A model generated the notes under the pieces. The model did not search any database. It saw only the letters and a program-made list of their open reading frames with translations, and was not told where the DNA came from. A program made the translations under genes and the position numbers. Below, piece by piece: positions 1-7,123 of a stretch of 64,000 bases of DNA. Origin of the DNA: Imperialibacter sp. EC-SDR9 (GTDB lineage Bacteria; Bacteroidota; Bacteroidia; Cytophagales; Cyclobacteriaceae); assembly GCF_902498805.1 (NCBI RefSeq), contig NZ_LR701581.1:1-64000 (forward strand), read 5' to 3'. Positions within the stretch are counted from its first letter, which is position 1. Every line of letters starts with the position of its first letter.

Positions 1-177
1 GACAAGCTCCATCAACTCAAAACACTCAGGTATAAAATCTTTGCTATTGGGGGCTATATAACCAAATCCGGCAGTCAGAAAATACTCAACCTTTCTCTGG
101 CAATGAAACGAAGAAAATGGATTGAAGGAATCTGGACAGAGTCCCAAAATTTCAACTGGCCTTTTGCTCCGTCCTAA
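1..177 (+). CDS. IS transposase, C-terminal fragment (IS1380-like)
   Basis: An open frame runs in from the window edge and stops at 175-177, giving 58 residues. It includes LKTLRYKIFAIGGYITKSG followed by a KRRKW segment, which resembles the C-terminal tail of DDE transposases of the IS1380/IS4 type found in Bacteroidota. The catalytic residues would lie outside the window, so the family call rests on this tail only. The IS end is inferred to lie within about 20 bp of the stop, near 178-197, because doxX-like coding sequence begins immediately afterwards. Whether the rest of the element is intact cannot be seen here. Confidence 0.6.
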   Translation, partial: DKLHQLKTLRYKIFAIGGYITKSGSQKILNLSLAMKRRKWIEGIWTESQNFNWPFAPS

Positions 178-197
178 TTCCTAATGACAATTCCGGG

Positions 198-568
198 TTT
201 ATTTCGCAGCGGCATGCGCTCCTTGCCTTGCGCATCATGGTCGGTATCATTATGATGGCTCATGGCTTTCAACGGCTATACTACGGCACAGTGGCCGACT
301 TTGGGGGCTACCTCGACTCGCTTGGGCTGATGATAGGCACACATATTGCCTGGGGCATCACATTATTTGAGCTGGTAGGAGGTATCACCCTAGCCTTTGG
401 TTTCTTTCAGAAATGGATCAGCCTCACCTGGTTGTTGGTGATCGTGCCTGGCATTTTTCTGGTGCATTTACCCAACGGCTGGTATGTAGTGGGCCCGAGC
501 ACAGGCGGCGCAGAGTACAGCTGCCTGATGTGGTTTGCTTGATTGTGCTGGCGGCGGACAGAGGCTAA
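198..568 (+). pseudogene. DoxX family membrane protein, disrupted at both ends
   Basis: The readable frame 228-542 from a TTG encodes three or four hydrophobic segments with the DoxX signature (GIIMMAHGFQRLYYG near the start). In-frame DoxX-like sequence continues upstream of the TTG (ISQRHALLALRI) with no ATG, and then meets the tail of the IS transposase, so the natural N-terminus is probably lost. At the 3' end the frame stops after CLMWFA, but shifting to the -1 frame at about 530 reads VVCLIVLAADRG and stops at 566-568, which matches a normal DoxX C-terminus. This indicates a one-base indel. The gene is most likely a pseudogene; a sequencing error could explain the 3' shift but not the 5' loss. 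Confidence 0.65.
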
Positions 569-610
569 AAGCCTCAACTGATTTTCAATAACCTTGCGCA
601 GAGCCTGGCC

Positions 611-657
611 ATTAAAGAGGTTACTCTTGTGCCGGAGCACAGAGTAACCTCTTTAAT
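611..657. repeat. 47-bp palindromic repeat, copy 1
   Basis: A perfect 17-bp inverted repeat (left arm 611-627, right arm 641-657, ATTAAAGAGGTTACTCT and its complement) encloses a 13-base spacer with its own GTGC/GCAC pairing. It lies 25 bp beyond the stop of the minus-strand UspA gene. The same arms recur at 1675-1721 and 2587-2633. It could act as a 3'-end hairpin or be a REP/MITE-like element; no T-run follows it on either strand. Confidence 0.85.
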
Positions 658-682
658 CGTTGCTTCGAGATCAACGCCTGCT

Positions 683-1516
683 TCAATTCATGTTTGGGTT
701 AGGCAGCACCAGCAAGGGCACCCTGGTCTTTAGCGTCATGCTGCGGGTGTTGCTGCCTTTTAGTAGCGACTCCAGAAAGCCGGTTTTGTGAGGCACCATC
801 ACCAGCAGGTCAGCCTCAAAGGCTTCGACACCCCGGGCAATGCCCTCCCCAATTTTTGGGTACCCTACAAAGCTGTATGTATGGTCTACATCCTCCAGCA
901 GCCCATCGACAGTATCGATCACACTTTCTTCAACCGCAACAGCTACCCCCTCTTTGGCTTTGGTGTCTACATGGAAGATCTGGAGCTCTGCGGCGAACTT
1001 CCGGGCAATTTCCTTCATCACATTAAGGTGGTTGTCCTGATCGAGGCAGGTGTGCTCATAGGCATACAGAATTTTTCCGATGCCCTTGAAAGGGACATCG
1101 CTGGGCACCACCAGCACCGGACAATTCAGTCGCTTGATGGCTGCCGTGGTGGTGTTGCCAAACAGCTCGTATTCTATCAGGTTGGTCTCCATGCCCATCA
1201 CTACGAGGTCGGCGTTACGATCAGCAACGTATTGCGCCAGTTCTCCAATAGTATCACTCGTTTTGCTAACCCCGCTCACTTTCAGTCCGTATTTTTTGGC
1301 GGTTTCGTCCGCTAACTTTTGCAGGTCGCTGTTGTTTTGTTCGATCATCTGCTCTATGGCGGTCGGGCTAACCAGGCCGTTGGCAGCATGGGGGCTGAGG
1401 TGGTAAGAATTGAAAAGCACCAGGTCGGCTTTGACAACCGACGCCACGTTGGCGGCATATTGAAGTGCATTGGTGGCGGCGGGTGAATAATCGGTGGCTA
1501 TAATTATCGTGTTCAT
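683..1516 (-). CDS. Universal stress protein, tandem UspA domains
   Basis: This 277-residue protein has two UspA folds (about residues 1-140 and 150-277), the usual Bacteroidota arrangement. The first begins MNTIIIATDYSPAATNALQYA, with the conserved aspartate and A-x-x-Y helix, and ends with NCPVLVVPSD. The second ends GSNTRSMTLKTRVPLLVLP, which keeps the glycine/serine nucleotide-binding loop. UspA proteins are cytoplasmic and bind ATP or AMP in stress responses, but no specific role can be read from the sequence. The gene stands alone and starts at an ATG. A palindromic repeat sits just past its stop, and a block-1 repeat lies about 110 bp upstream. Confidence 0.92.
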   Translation of the reverse strand: MNTIIIATDYSPAATNALQYAANVASVVKADLVLFNSYHLSPHAANGLVSPTAIEQMIEQNNSDLQKLADETAKKYGLKVSGVSKTSDTIGELAQYVADRNADLVVMGMETNLIEYELFGNTTTAAIKRLNCPVLVVPSDVPFKGIGKILYAYEHTCLDQDNHLNVMKEIARKFAAELQIFHVDTKAKEGVAVAVEESVIDTVDGLLEDVDHTYSFVGYPKIGEGIARGVEAFEADLLVMVPHKTGFLESLLKGSNTRSMTLKTRVPLLVLPNPNMN

Positions 1517-1623
1517 GACTGATGTGGTTTGTTGGGTAAATCTGGTATTTATCCATCGGCCACATCATGACCTGTGTCAGCAGTTGAGGTGATTTTTGTG
1601 GGTGGGGAGGTATGTGAGTGCGG

Positions 1624-1656
1624 TCGTGTGCGACACACGCCAGAACAATAAACGGC
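1624..1656. repeat. Composite dispersed repeat, block 1, copy 1
   Basis: CGTGTG-CGA-CACACG (1625-1639) forms a 6-bp mini-hairpin and is followed by AAACGGCAG. This matches the layout of the better conserved copies at 6300 and 7058 (TGTGTG-AAGA-CACACA then AAGGACGGGATG), with a changed but still paired stem. It lies between the start of the UspA gene and palindrome copy 2. Confidence 0.5.
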
Positions 1657-1674
1657 AGAACGGCAGGCAGTCCC

Positions 1675-1721
1675 ATTAAAGAGGTTACTCTTGTGCTTCA
1701 GGACAGAGTAACCTCTTTAAT
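1675..1721. repeat. 47-bp palindromic repeat, copy 2
   Basis: The 17-bp arms 1675-1691 and 1705-1721 are identical to copy 1, with a different 13-base spacer. It lies 60 bp beyond the stop of the minus-strand HepT gene. It is preceded by GGCAGGCAGTCCC, close to the CCAGCAGTCCC before copy 3, so the shared sequence extends beyond the palindrome. Confidence 0.85.
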
Positions 1722-1726
1722 CAATC

Positions 1727-1745
1727 ACTGCGGAAAGGCCAGAAA
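1727..1745. repeat. Duplicated 3' end of the GDSL hydrolase gene
   Basis: The 19 bases from 1727 are identical to 2635-2653, which encode the last residues (FLAFPQ, minus strand) of the GDSL hydrolase. In both places the sequence directly follows a palindromic repeat. The copy at 1727 is separated from any GDSL coding sequence, so it looks like a remnant left by recombination or element movement. Confidence 0.7.
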
Positions 1746-1780
1746 AGCACTCGACCGACGATGGGGCGTAGGCATTGCCC

Positions 1781-2140
1781 TTATTTCTTTAGACGTTCGT
1801 TCTGTAGAATTATTTTGATGTCTTTGTGATTGTTCGGTAGGTGCCTTGAAATGATATCCCAAATTATTTCATAGTCAATCCCGAAATATTCGTGGGATAT
1901 CCTATTTCTGAGTCTGTACATCTCTTCCCAGGGGACATTTGGGTAGCTATCTTTGATGTATTTGGATAAATTTTTACTAGCCTCGCCAATCACTTCAAAG
2001 TTTCGGATTACTGCGTCTACAGTTTTGTAGTCTCTCTTAAATTGAATAAAATCCAGCCCCGAAATATATTCCTGGATTCGATCCATCGATAGTACGATGT
2101 CTTCAAGATAGAGGACATTATCCCTTTCGCCAGGTTTCAA
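1781..2140 (-). CDS. hepT: HEPN toxin, HepT family (DUF86)
   Basis: This small helical protein of 119 residues carries the HepT signature R-x4-H-x-Y (R78, H83, Y85 in RNRISHEYFGIDY). In the HepT/MntA toxin-antitoxin family this motif gives RNase activity, and the partner nucleotidyltransferase blocks it by adding AMP to the motif tyrosine. The gene overlaps the upstream mntA by 4 bp (ATGA), showing translational coupling with the antidote made first. A palindromic repeat and a block-1 repeat follow the stop. Family assignment is firm; toxicity is inferred from the family. Confidence 0.9.
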   Translation of the reverse strand: MKPGERDNVLYLEDIVLSMDRIQEYISGLDFIQFKRDYKTVDAVIRNFEVIGEASKNLSKYIKDSYPNVPWEEMYRLRNRISHEYFGIDYEIIWDIISRHLPNNHKDIKIILQNERLKK

Positions 2141-2427
2141 ATGTATTTAACCTGGTTTAAGATGGGTCTTTTGATTCGCTCTTTCAAAGCCTCCTGGGTC
2201 ACCAGGTCAATGTTTAGCCCGAACTCTTGTTCAAGGAACTTCTCAAGCGTAAAAAATTCCCAGCCAATAGGCTGCGAAAATTCAACCAGTAAGTCGAGGT
2301 CACTTTTATCTGATTGTCCACCGGTGGCGTATGAACCAAAATACCCGATTTTGCTCACATGAAATTTGTCTGACAAAAGAGGTTTTAACTCCTGTAGTTT
2401 GGTCTCTATGTCGATGGATTGTCTCAT
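2137..2427 (-). CDS. mntA: MNT-type nucleotidyltransferase antitoxin
   Basis: This 96-residue minimal nucleotidyltransferase has the GS-x10-D-x-D pattern (G31-S32, D43, D45 within GSYATGGQSDKSDLDLLVEF), which binds metal and NTP. It is the usual partner of HepT and is expected to AMPylate the toxin. It starts at ATG 2427 and is the first gene of a two-gene operon. A separate housekeeping role is unlikely given the overlapping HEPN gene. Confidence 0.9.
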   Translation of the reverse strand: MRQSIDIETKLQELKPLLSDKFHVSKIGYFGSYATGGQSDKSDLDLLVEFSQPIGWEFFTLEKFLEQEFGLNIDLVTQEALKERIKRPILNQVKYI

Positions 2428-2552
2428 ATATCAAATTTACCAAAATCTTCCGATTATTTGTTTCCTGATAACATTACTGTTTGCCGTGGTAGTTGAATGA
2501 GGAACTGGGTATTGGGGTAGGCTAGCAGCCGCCAGCTCGCACCAGCAGTCCC

Positions 2553-2633
2553 ATTAAAGAGGTTACTCTTGTACGGTAGCACAACGATTAAAGAGGTTAC
2601 TCTTGCACGGGAGCACAGAGTAACCTCTTTAAT
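2553..2633. repeat. Palindromic repeat, half copy plus full copy 3
   Basis: A lone left arm (2553-2569) is followed 17 bases later by a complete palindrome with arms 2587-2603 and 2617-2633. The last base of the palindrome is also the last base of the stop codon of the minus-strand GDSL gene. The partial tandem duplication suggests slippage or nested insertion. Confidence 0.85.
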
Positions 2634-3352
2634 TACTGCGGAAAGGCCAGAAACGCCACCTGCAGCTCGCCCAGCTTTTTGTAGCCCAGCACATTCATGT
2701 GGATGGGGTCGTCGTAGTACAAGTCCTTGTTGTAGACATTGTAGCCGCCAAGCGTAAACTGATCGAGGTAGGGGATGCCATGGAGTTCGCAGATTGCCTT
2801 TTGCATGTTCACATGCTCCACCATGCCTTTTGGATAAAACGGGTCATAAGCACCCCGGTCGTTAAACGCTTTGCTGGAGGTGAAAAAATAGATCGTGGCC
2901 TTTGGATTCAGCTCGTAGATCTTTTTGATGCAATAGTTGATGCCACCGGCCTGGGTGGTGAGCTTTGTTTTGTCGTAGCCATCAAACTCGGTGTAGTCGG
3001 TGTAGGTGCCTACTGCCCGGTTGTTGGTGTAGTCGTTAGTGGAGGCCCACAAGATGTAGATGTCGAACACACCGGCTTCATCCACCTGCTGCTGCAGCGA
3101 CTTGCCCTGCAACGATGAAAAGCCTGCGCCCGACACGCCGTAGTTGGTGATTTTCATGCCGAGCTGCCTTTCCCATTGTACTTTGGCGCTGTTGCTGTCA
3201 GGGATCACCGACACCGAGCCACCAAACACCGCCACCGACTTGCCATAATTGGCCGAGGCCTTGATGGCCGCTGCGTCCGGCCTGGTTTGGGCCAAAACAC
3301 TGCCCGGCAGCAGAAGCAATAGCACTGCCCAATAATTGATATGCTTTCTCAT
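2633..3352 (-). CDS. Exported SGNH/GDSL-family hydrolase
   Basis: The protein is read from ATG 3352 (239 residues) because this start directly precedes a signal peptide (MRKHINYWAVLLLLLPGSVL, cut after AQ); the open frame runs 14 codons further upstream. SGNH blocks are visible: VAVFGGSVSVIP (nucleophile serine, GGS instead of GDS), NYGVSGAGFS (block II glycine), WASTNDY (block III asparagine) and DPIHMNVLGY (D-x-x-H). It is therefore probably a periplasmic or secreted esterase or deacetylase acting on a carbohydrate or lipid ester; the substrate is unknown. It stands alone, with a palindromic repeat fused to its stop codon. Confidence 0.85.
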   Translation of the reverse strand: MRKHINYWAVLLLLLPGSVLAQTRPDAAAIKASANYGKSVAVFGGSVSVIPDSNSAKVQWERQLGMKITNYGVSGAGFSSLQGKSLQQQVDEAGVFDIYILWASTNDYTNNRAVGTYTDYTEFDGYDKTKLTTQAGGINYCIKKIYELNPKATIYFFTSSKAFNDRGAYDPFYPKGMVEHVNMQKAICELHGIPYLDQFTLGGYNVYNKDLYYDDPIHMNVLGYKKLGELQVAFLAFPQ

Positions 3353-3479
3353 GGTTGTAGGTGTTTTTGGTTGAGCCATCGCTTGATTAGTCAATTAATA
3401 TGGCTTCAATGTAAGAAAAATGGGGGAGGGTATTGTAGAGGATTGAGTGGTGGGCGATGGTGTGAGGTGTTACATCAGT

Positions 3480-3640
3480 GTGTGGAGACAACCCTGAAAA
3501 CGGCAGTAGTTGATAAGATACGAGCCACAGGCTCGCACCAGCGGGGAGGGTATGGCAGCAGTGGGCGATACGATTGCTTGCCTCATGCATCCTCCCGGGA
3601 GGGTGGGCGTTTCCGCTAGTGCTCAAGCGAGGGTGGGAAC
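3480..3640. repeat. Composite dispersed repeat, blocks 1 and 2, copy 2
   Basis: Block 1 (3480-3509) reads GTGTGGAGACAACC... AAAACGGCAG, a diverged form of the TGTGTGAAGACACACA element. Block 2 (3529-3550) reads AGGCTCGCACCAGCGGGGAG, and a second block-2-like copy lies at 3615-3640 (GCTAGTGCTCAAGCGAGGGT), overlapping the stop codon of the HEPN gene. A block-2-like match also lies at 2534-2548, beyond the GDSL 3' end. The remainder of 3353-3622 has no supported gene. Confidence 0.5.
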
Positions 3641-4684
3641 TAAAGAAACTCTAAAGTTCTTTTTGAACTTTTGATCGAGCTCTATTCCAATTTCATAATT
3701 ATCTTGATCATCACAGTTGTTGACGCTGATCTCATTTATCTTCATTCCAACAATATTGGCCTTAACAATTTCTGACTTATTTTTTCCTATTACAGTGTCT
3801 CCGACTTTTATTGGAAACTTGTTGGTGTAAATGCATATGACCCTTCCATTCTTAAAAGCATTGGTTATTTCACCGATTTCTTTCCCAGAGTAATTTAACT
3901 CAGTATGAAGAATCTTGTTTTCTAAAACCTGGGATAAGGCTTCAGAGTAAAATTTAAAGTATTCGATGTAGTCTCTTAGAATATCATTTTGCAGAATTTC
4001 GCTGGCAACGCCATGAGCAACATCATTTCTTCGCTCCGCCAAGTCATTTAAAAAGTAGAAGGATTCCTCGTTCGTTACAGATTTAGAGCTGCTTTTTTCA
4101 TTTTTTGCAATTATGTGGCGTGAAAACTCGTGATTCTTTATTAACAAATTGCTAATGCCTTGAACTCCAACACGAGCAAAGGTTTCATCAATCACTTGAA
4201 GTCGGAAATTTGCTGTATGATATGCGAAAGCGTCCTTATTGAGTTGATAATCTTGATTGATGTTGATACAAGTGTGAAGATTATTGATGATGTCATTCTT
4301 CTTTAAAGTACCACTATATCTTGTCTGTTCAATTTTATTCAATAGGGCTAGCGAAAGTGTCAAATGATTCTTGATTATAGCTTCCGGTAACTGATCATAT
4401 TTGTCTACAATTTTATTGATTTTGTCTACAAAGGATACCAGGGTATTCTCAATGAACCTTTCAAATGCGCCATAAAGCGAAATTATTATGCTGTTATAGT
4501 TGAATTGCCTTTTGGAAATTGAAAACGCTTTAAGGTTCGTGGAAAGTTCGCTGAGTAGTTTGTTATTAAGGTTAAAATCATTTAGTTCTAGATCGCCAAG
4601 CAATTTCAACTCCGAATTATAAAATGAAATTAGTTTATCAAGGTCGCTTAATTCTCTATGGAACTTGTTTTTTAGCACCTCCAT
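3623..4684 (-). CDS. HEPN-domain protein, MAE_28990/MAE_18760 type
   Basis: This largely helical protein of 353 residues (start at ATG 4684, one base past the stop of the upstream gene; an in-frame start at 4717 would overlap that gene) carries the HEPN motif R-x4-H (RNDVAH, about R219-H224). The N-terminal half, with FNYNSIIISLYGAFERFIEN, fits the MAE_28990/MAE_18760 HEPN families. These are predicted RNases, often paired with DUF262 proteins in defence loci, which is exactly the arrangement here. The final residues (SLVPTLA) are encoded within a block-2 repeat, so the C-terminus may have been replaced by it. Defence function is inferred from family and context. Confidence 0.8.
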   Translation of the reverse strand: MEVLKNKFHRELSDLDKLISFYNSELKLLGDLELNDFNLNNKLLSELSTNLKAFSISKRQFNYNSIIISLYGAFERFIENTLVSFVDKINKIVDKYDQLPEAIIKNHLTLSLALLNKIEQTRYSGTLKKNDIINNLHTCININQDYQLNKDAFAYHTANFRLQVIDETFARVGVQGISNLLIKNHEFSRHIIAKNEKSSSKSVTNEESFYFLNDLAERRNDVAHGVASEILQNDILRDYIEYFKFYSEALSQVLENKILHTELNYSGKEIGEITNAFKNGRVICIYTNKFPIKVGDTVIGKNKSEIVKANIVGMKINEISVNNCDDQDNYEIGIELDQKFKKNFRVSLVPTLA

Positions 4685-4685
4685 C

Positions 4686-5879
4686 TTACTTGGATAGTTT
4701 TTGAAACAGCAAATCAAACTTGCCCTCCCTATCCTTTACGAGACTCGGGTTAGTGTTTCTTCCTTCAAAGGTTGCATAGTTTACTTTATAGAAATCTGCC
4801 ATTATACTCTCAACTTGGGTTTTTTTGGAAAGTATCTTTTCAGAATCATTTATATAGTTAGTTGCCACCAACATCAAGGGGTCGAATACAACAGTAGTCG
4901 GCCTTTGATACCAATTCCAATTTGCGCCCCTTTGTCGGTAGAGCCAAAAAGCCTTTTCCCCCATCAGTTGATAAACAAACTCGATTGTTGCTTCAAAGAG
5001 CTGCACCATTTTTTTTAGCGTTTCAGTTTGGAGTTTGTTACCGTATCGCAAGTAGTTGTCTAGGAAATTGCTAAAATTGGAGCTGCTTTTGAAGAGTTCC
5101 TCCCTTTGCCTATTTGCGAAATACCTTAGAACTAATTCAACGTCCTCCATCTCTCTGAATGAATTATTACGCAATAGATCCTCCGGCGGTGTTGTCTCAT
5201 CACCTGTTGGCTCTGGAATATCCCAAGTTTTGCACAGATATTTATTTCTTGCTAGTTTAATACACAATTCATTTAGTGGACCATTGTAAATTGCATTTCT
5301 TGCCTCTTGTGGTTTTAATCGTACTCCGCCACTGTTAATCCGTTCAAATACTAGTTGTTTTAGTTTTTTCGCTTCGAACTCATCTTTCGCAGTTTCTTGA
5401 AGTAGTATTATTGATGACAAGTACCTCCTGTCAATACCTTTCCTAATTTGAACTGGAAGATTAGAACAAGCTTTTCCATTAAGTTCCGGCCATTGATCTA
5501 AGCCCTCCAAAGTCAACTTATCGGTGTAGAAGTCATAGATAGCTGATAGCCTTTGGAGACCGTCCATTACCTCATAATGAGAGTACTTATCCTCATAAAG
5601 GAAAATTGGAGGAATCGGTACATTCATAATAAAGGACTCAATAAGCCTGGACTTTTGTTCTTGATTCCATCGGTGACGTCGCTGAAATTCTGGATTCAGC
5701 ATATAGTCACCACTTTCAAGCATCGTAACGATGGACGGGAGCGGATACCTCGCTTGTTCTGTAACTATTCTGACTTCACCTTTTATGTATTTTTGATTAA
5801 TGTCTTCGTCTGACATTCTTGCTTCAAATGTCTTTTCAAGATGTGCAAAAGTTATTTTTTCTCCTTTGAGTAATGTCAT
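4686..5879 (-). CDS. DUF262 (GmrSD-like, ParB-fold) protein
   Basis: This 397-residue protein has an N-terminal DUF262 domain with the hallmark LNPEFQRRHRW near residue 61 and DGLQR at 106-110. DUF262 is a ParB-like nucleotide-binding or nuclease fold, known as the N-terminal part of the type IV restriction enzyme GmrSD and of several other phage-defence proteins. The usual C-terminal DUF1524 HNH domain is absent, and a HEPN gene lies one base downstream instead. The two genes probably form one operon transcribed from the AT-rich region 5880-5990. Start at ATG 5879. Function as a defence pair is inferred. Confidence 0.85.
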   Translation of the reverse strand: MTLLKGEKITFAHLEKTFEARMSDEDINQKYIKGEVRIVTEQARYPLPSIVTMLESGDYMLNPEFQRRHRWNQEQKSRLIESFIMNVPIPPIFLYEDKYSHYEVMDGLQRLSAIYDFYTDKLTLEGLDQWPELNGKACSNLPVQIRKGIDRRYLSSIILLQETAKDEFEAKKLKQLVFERINSGGVRLKPQEARNAIYNGPLNELCIKLARNKYLCKTWDIPEPTGDETTPPEDLLRNNSFREMEDVELVLRYFANRQREELFKSSSNFSNFLDNYLRYGNKLQTETLKKMVQLFEATIEFVYQLMGEKAFWLYRQRGANWNWYQRPTTVVFDPLMLVATNYINDSEKILSKKTQVESIMADFYKVNYATFEGRNTNPSLVKDREGKFDLLFQKLSK

Positions 5880-6100
5880 AGTGAGATGTTTTGTCGAACT
5901 AATTTAGCTAAATTATCTTATTGTTAATTTAGCTTTGGTGGTAGTTTTGAGTTTTAGTTATGATGCCTAAGTAGTTTAATGTCCGAGAATCTGGCTAGCA
6001 TGAGTGCATTGAGGGTAGGACACTGAGCCGGGCCGTGTATGGGGCCATGTTGACCGCAAACGCACTAAAAAGTGCCTACCCCCCTTCCAGATACCCCCTC

Positions 6101-6289
6101 GCCCTTCTTTTTGTGACAGCTGTCATCTTTTTGGTGAACTGGGTCATCTCTTTTGTGGTCGCTGTCATCTTTTTGGTGAGAGCACTCGTCTTTTTTATGA
6201 ACTGTATCACCTTTTTGCCAACAGCGGTAGGTTATTTGGCAACAGCTGTTACTTCCGAGCCGAGGGCTGCAGGTTATTTGGTGACATTG
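6101..6289. repeat. Degenerate 21-bp tandem repeat array, 9 units
   Basis: From 6101 the sequence falls into nine consecutive 21-base units (6101, 6122, 6143, 6164, 6185, 6206, 6227, 6248, 6269), many reading like GTCATCTTTTTGGTGAACTGG or GTAGGTTATTTGGCAACAGCT. Because 21 is a multiple of three, all frames stay open and give heptad-repeat peptides on both strands (for example HQKDDSDHKRDD on minus). Spurious ORFs of 98 and 83 residues result. The array lies in the 553-bp gap between the DUF262 start and the next gene and ends 11 bp before a block-1 repeat. Confidence 0.8.
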
Positions 6290-6299
6290 TGCTGGAAAA

Positions 6300-6420
6300 T
6301 GTGTGAAGACACACATAAGGACGGGATGTAGGGATTAGGCACATGCCTGCGCCGGCCTACTCTGCCCGGCGGGTGCATTGCGGCAGGGGGGAAGTGGGTG
6401 GCTCACGGCCGCCTAAACGA
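6300..6420. repeat. Composite dispersed repeat, blocks 1 to 3, copy 3
   Basis: Block 1 is TGTGTG-AAGA-CACACA (6300-6315), a perfect mini-hairpin, followed by TAAGGACGGGATG. Block 2 is CATGCCTGCGCCGGCC (6342-6357). A third segment, AGGGGGG followed by CTCACGGCCG (about 6385-6413), matches the segment at 8879-8900. The element lies directly 3' of the minus-strand gene ending at 6433. Confidence 0.6.
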
Positions 6421-6432
6421 CTGGCAAAAGTT

Positions 6433-6945
6433 TTATTCCCTCGTCAGAAAATCTGTTACCAAAGAGTTCTTGTCAGACTCCATTTCACTTGTCCAACTGT
6501 CTATCCACCATCTGCCCTTTTCAAAATGAAGTTGGATGCTATTCAATCCTCTAATGTTTGAAGCAATATTTAGGTCAGTTCTCACTTCAAAAGCACTCCA
6601 TACCTGGGCGATATTCCCAAAGTGACTAACTTCCCTTTTGAGTTCCTTTTCGTAAAAATCCTCTTTGGTTGATAATAACAGCGGAATGTATTCTGCTTCT
6701 AATGAATGTGATTCAGCCTTCCCATTTTCATCTAACTTTGTAATGACAGCATTTGGTGAATGAATGTAACTATCTCTTTCAAATTGCCAGGGGGCTTGAC
6801 CTGAGCCTGAAATCACGCCATAGTATGCCTCTATGATGGCACTTATTGATTTTACGTCATCAGCATATTTTTCACTTGGGGTTTGTCCAAATACTGACGA
6901 ACTAAATGCCAATGAAATAACGAATAGTATAACTTTCCTCATCAT
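6433..6945 (-). CDS. Exported NTF2/SnoaL-like protein
   Basis: Read from ATG 6945 the product is 170 residues with a clear signal peptide (MMRKVILFVISLAFSSSVFG, cut before QTPSEK). The open frame extends 18 codons further but without signal-like sequence. The mature part has the layout of a SnoaL/NTF2-like fold: an N-terminal helix (SISAIIEAYYGVISG), a middle region, and C-terminal strands ending LHFEKGRWWIDSWTSE. Proteins of this type bind small ligands or act as minor enzymes in the periplasm; no active site can be assigned. The gene stands alone, with a composite repeat on each side. Confidence 0.65.
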   Translation of the reverse strand: MMRKVILFVISLAFSSSVFGQTPSEKYADDVKSISAIIEAYYGVISGSGQAPWQFERDSYIHSPNAVITKLDENGKAESHSLEAEYIPLLLSTKEDFYEKELKREVSHFGNIAQVWSAFEVRTDLNIASNIRGLNSIQLHFEKGRWWIDSWTSEMESDKNSLVTDFLTRE

Positions 6946-7057
6946 TCTAATTTTTACCAACATCCGGGCATGGGTGGATCCATATCCCTTTTTTATCATT
7001 CGGTTAATCTACCACCAATTTTGGAAAAATGATTGGGGCAGGCGTGCTAGGGTGGAA

Positions 7058-7119
7058 TGTGTGAAGACACACATAAGACGGGATGGCTTTAAACGCAAGC
7101 TTCTGCCAGGGGGATGGGG
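7058..7119. repeat. Composite dispersed repeat, blocks 1 and 2, copy 4
   Basis: Block 1 TGTGTG-AAGA-CACACA (7058-7073) is identical to copy 3 through the hairpin and differs by one deleted G after it (TAAGACGGGATG). Block 2-like sequence AAGCTTCTGCCAGGGGGATG follows at about 7097-7116, ending a few bases before the stop codon of the chloride channel gene. Confidence 0.6.
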
Positions 7120-7123
7120 ATCG

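Noticed and set aside
611-657. Palindrome as an ordinary rho-independent terminator
   Set aside because: Stem is long and perfect but no T-run follows on either strand and identical copies recur, so a repeat element is a better description.
788-1315. Plus-strand frame of 175 codons over the UspA gene
   Set aside because: Shadow of the strongly supported minus-strand gene.
1624-1656. Integron attC site
   Set aside because: Position is suggestive, but the GTTRRRY/RYYYAAC core pair could not be found and no integrase gene is in the window; kept only as a hypothesis in the findings.
6101-6289. CRISPR array
   Set aside because: Units are contiguous with no spacers and are degenerate; no cas genes in the window.
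6035-6331. Open frames 6035-6331 (+) and 6065-6316 (-) as hydrophobic or charged small proteins
   Set aside because: Both lie over the 21-bp array; because the period is a multiple of three, open frames are expected in all directions and neither has a credible start or homology.
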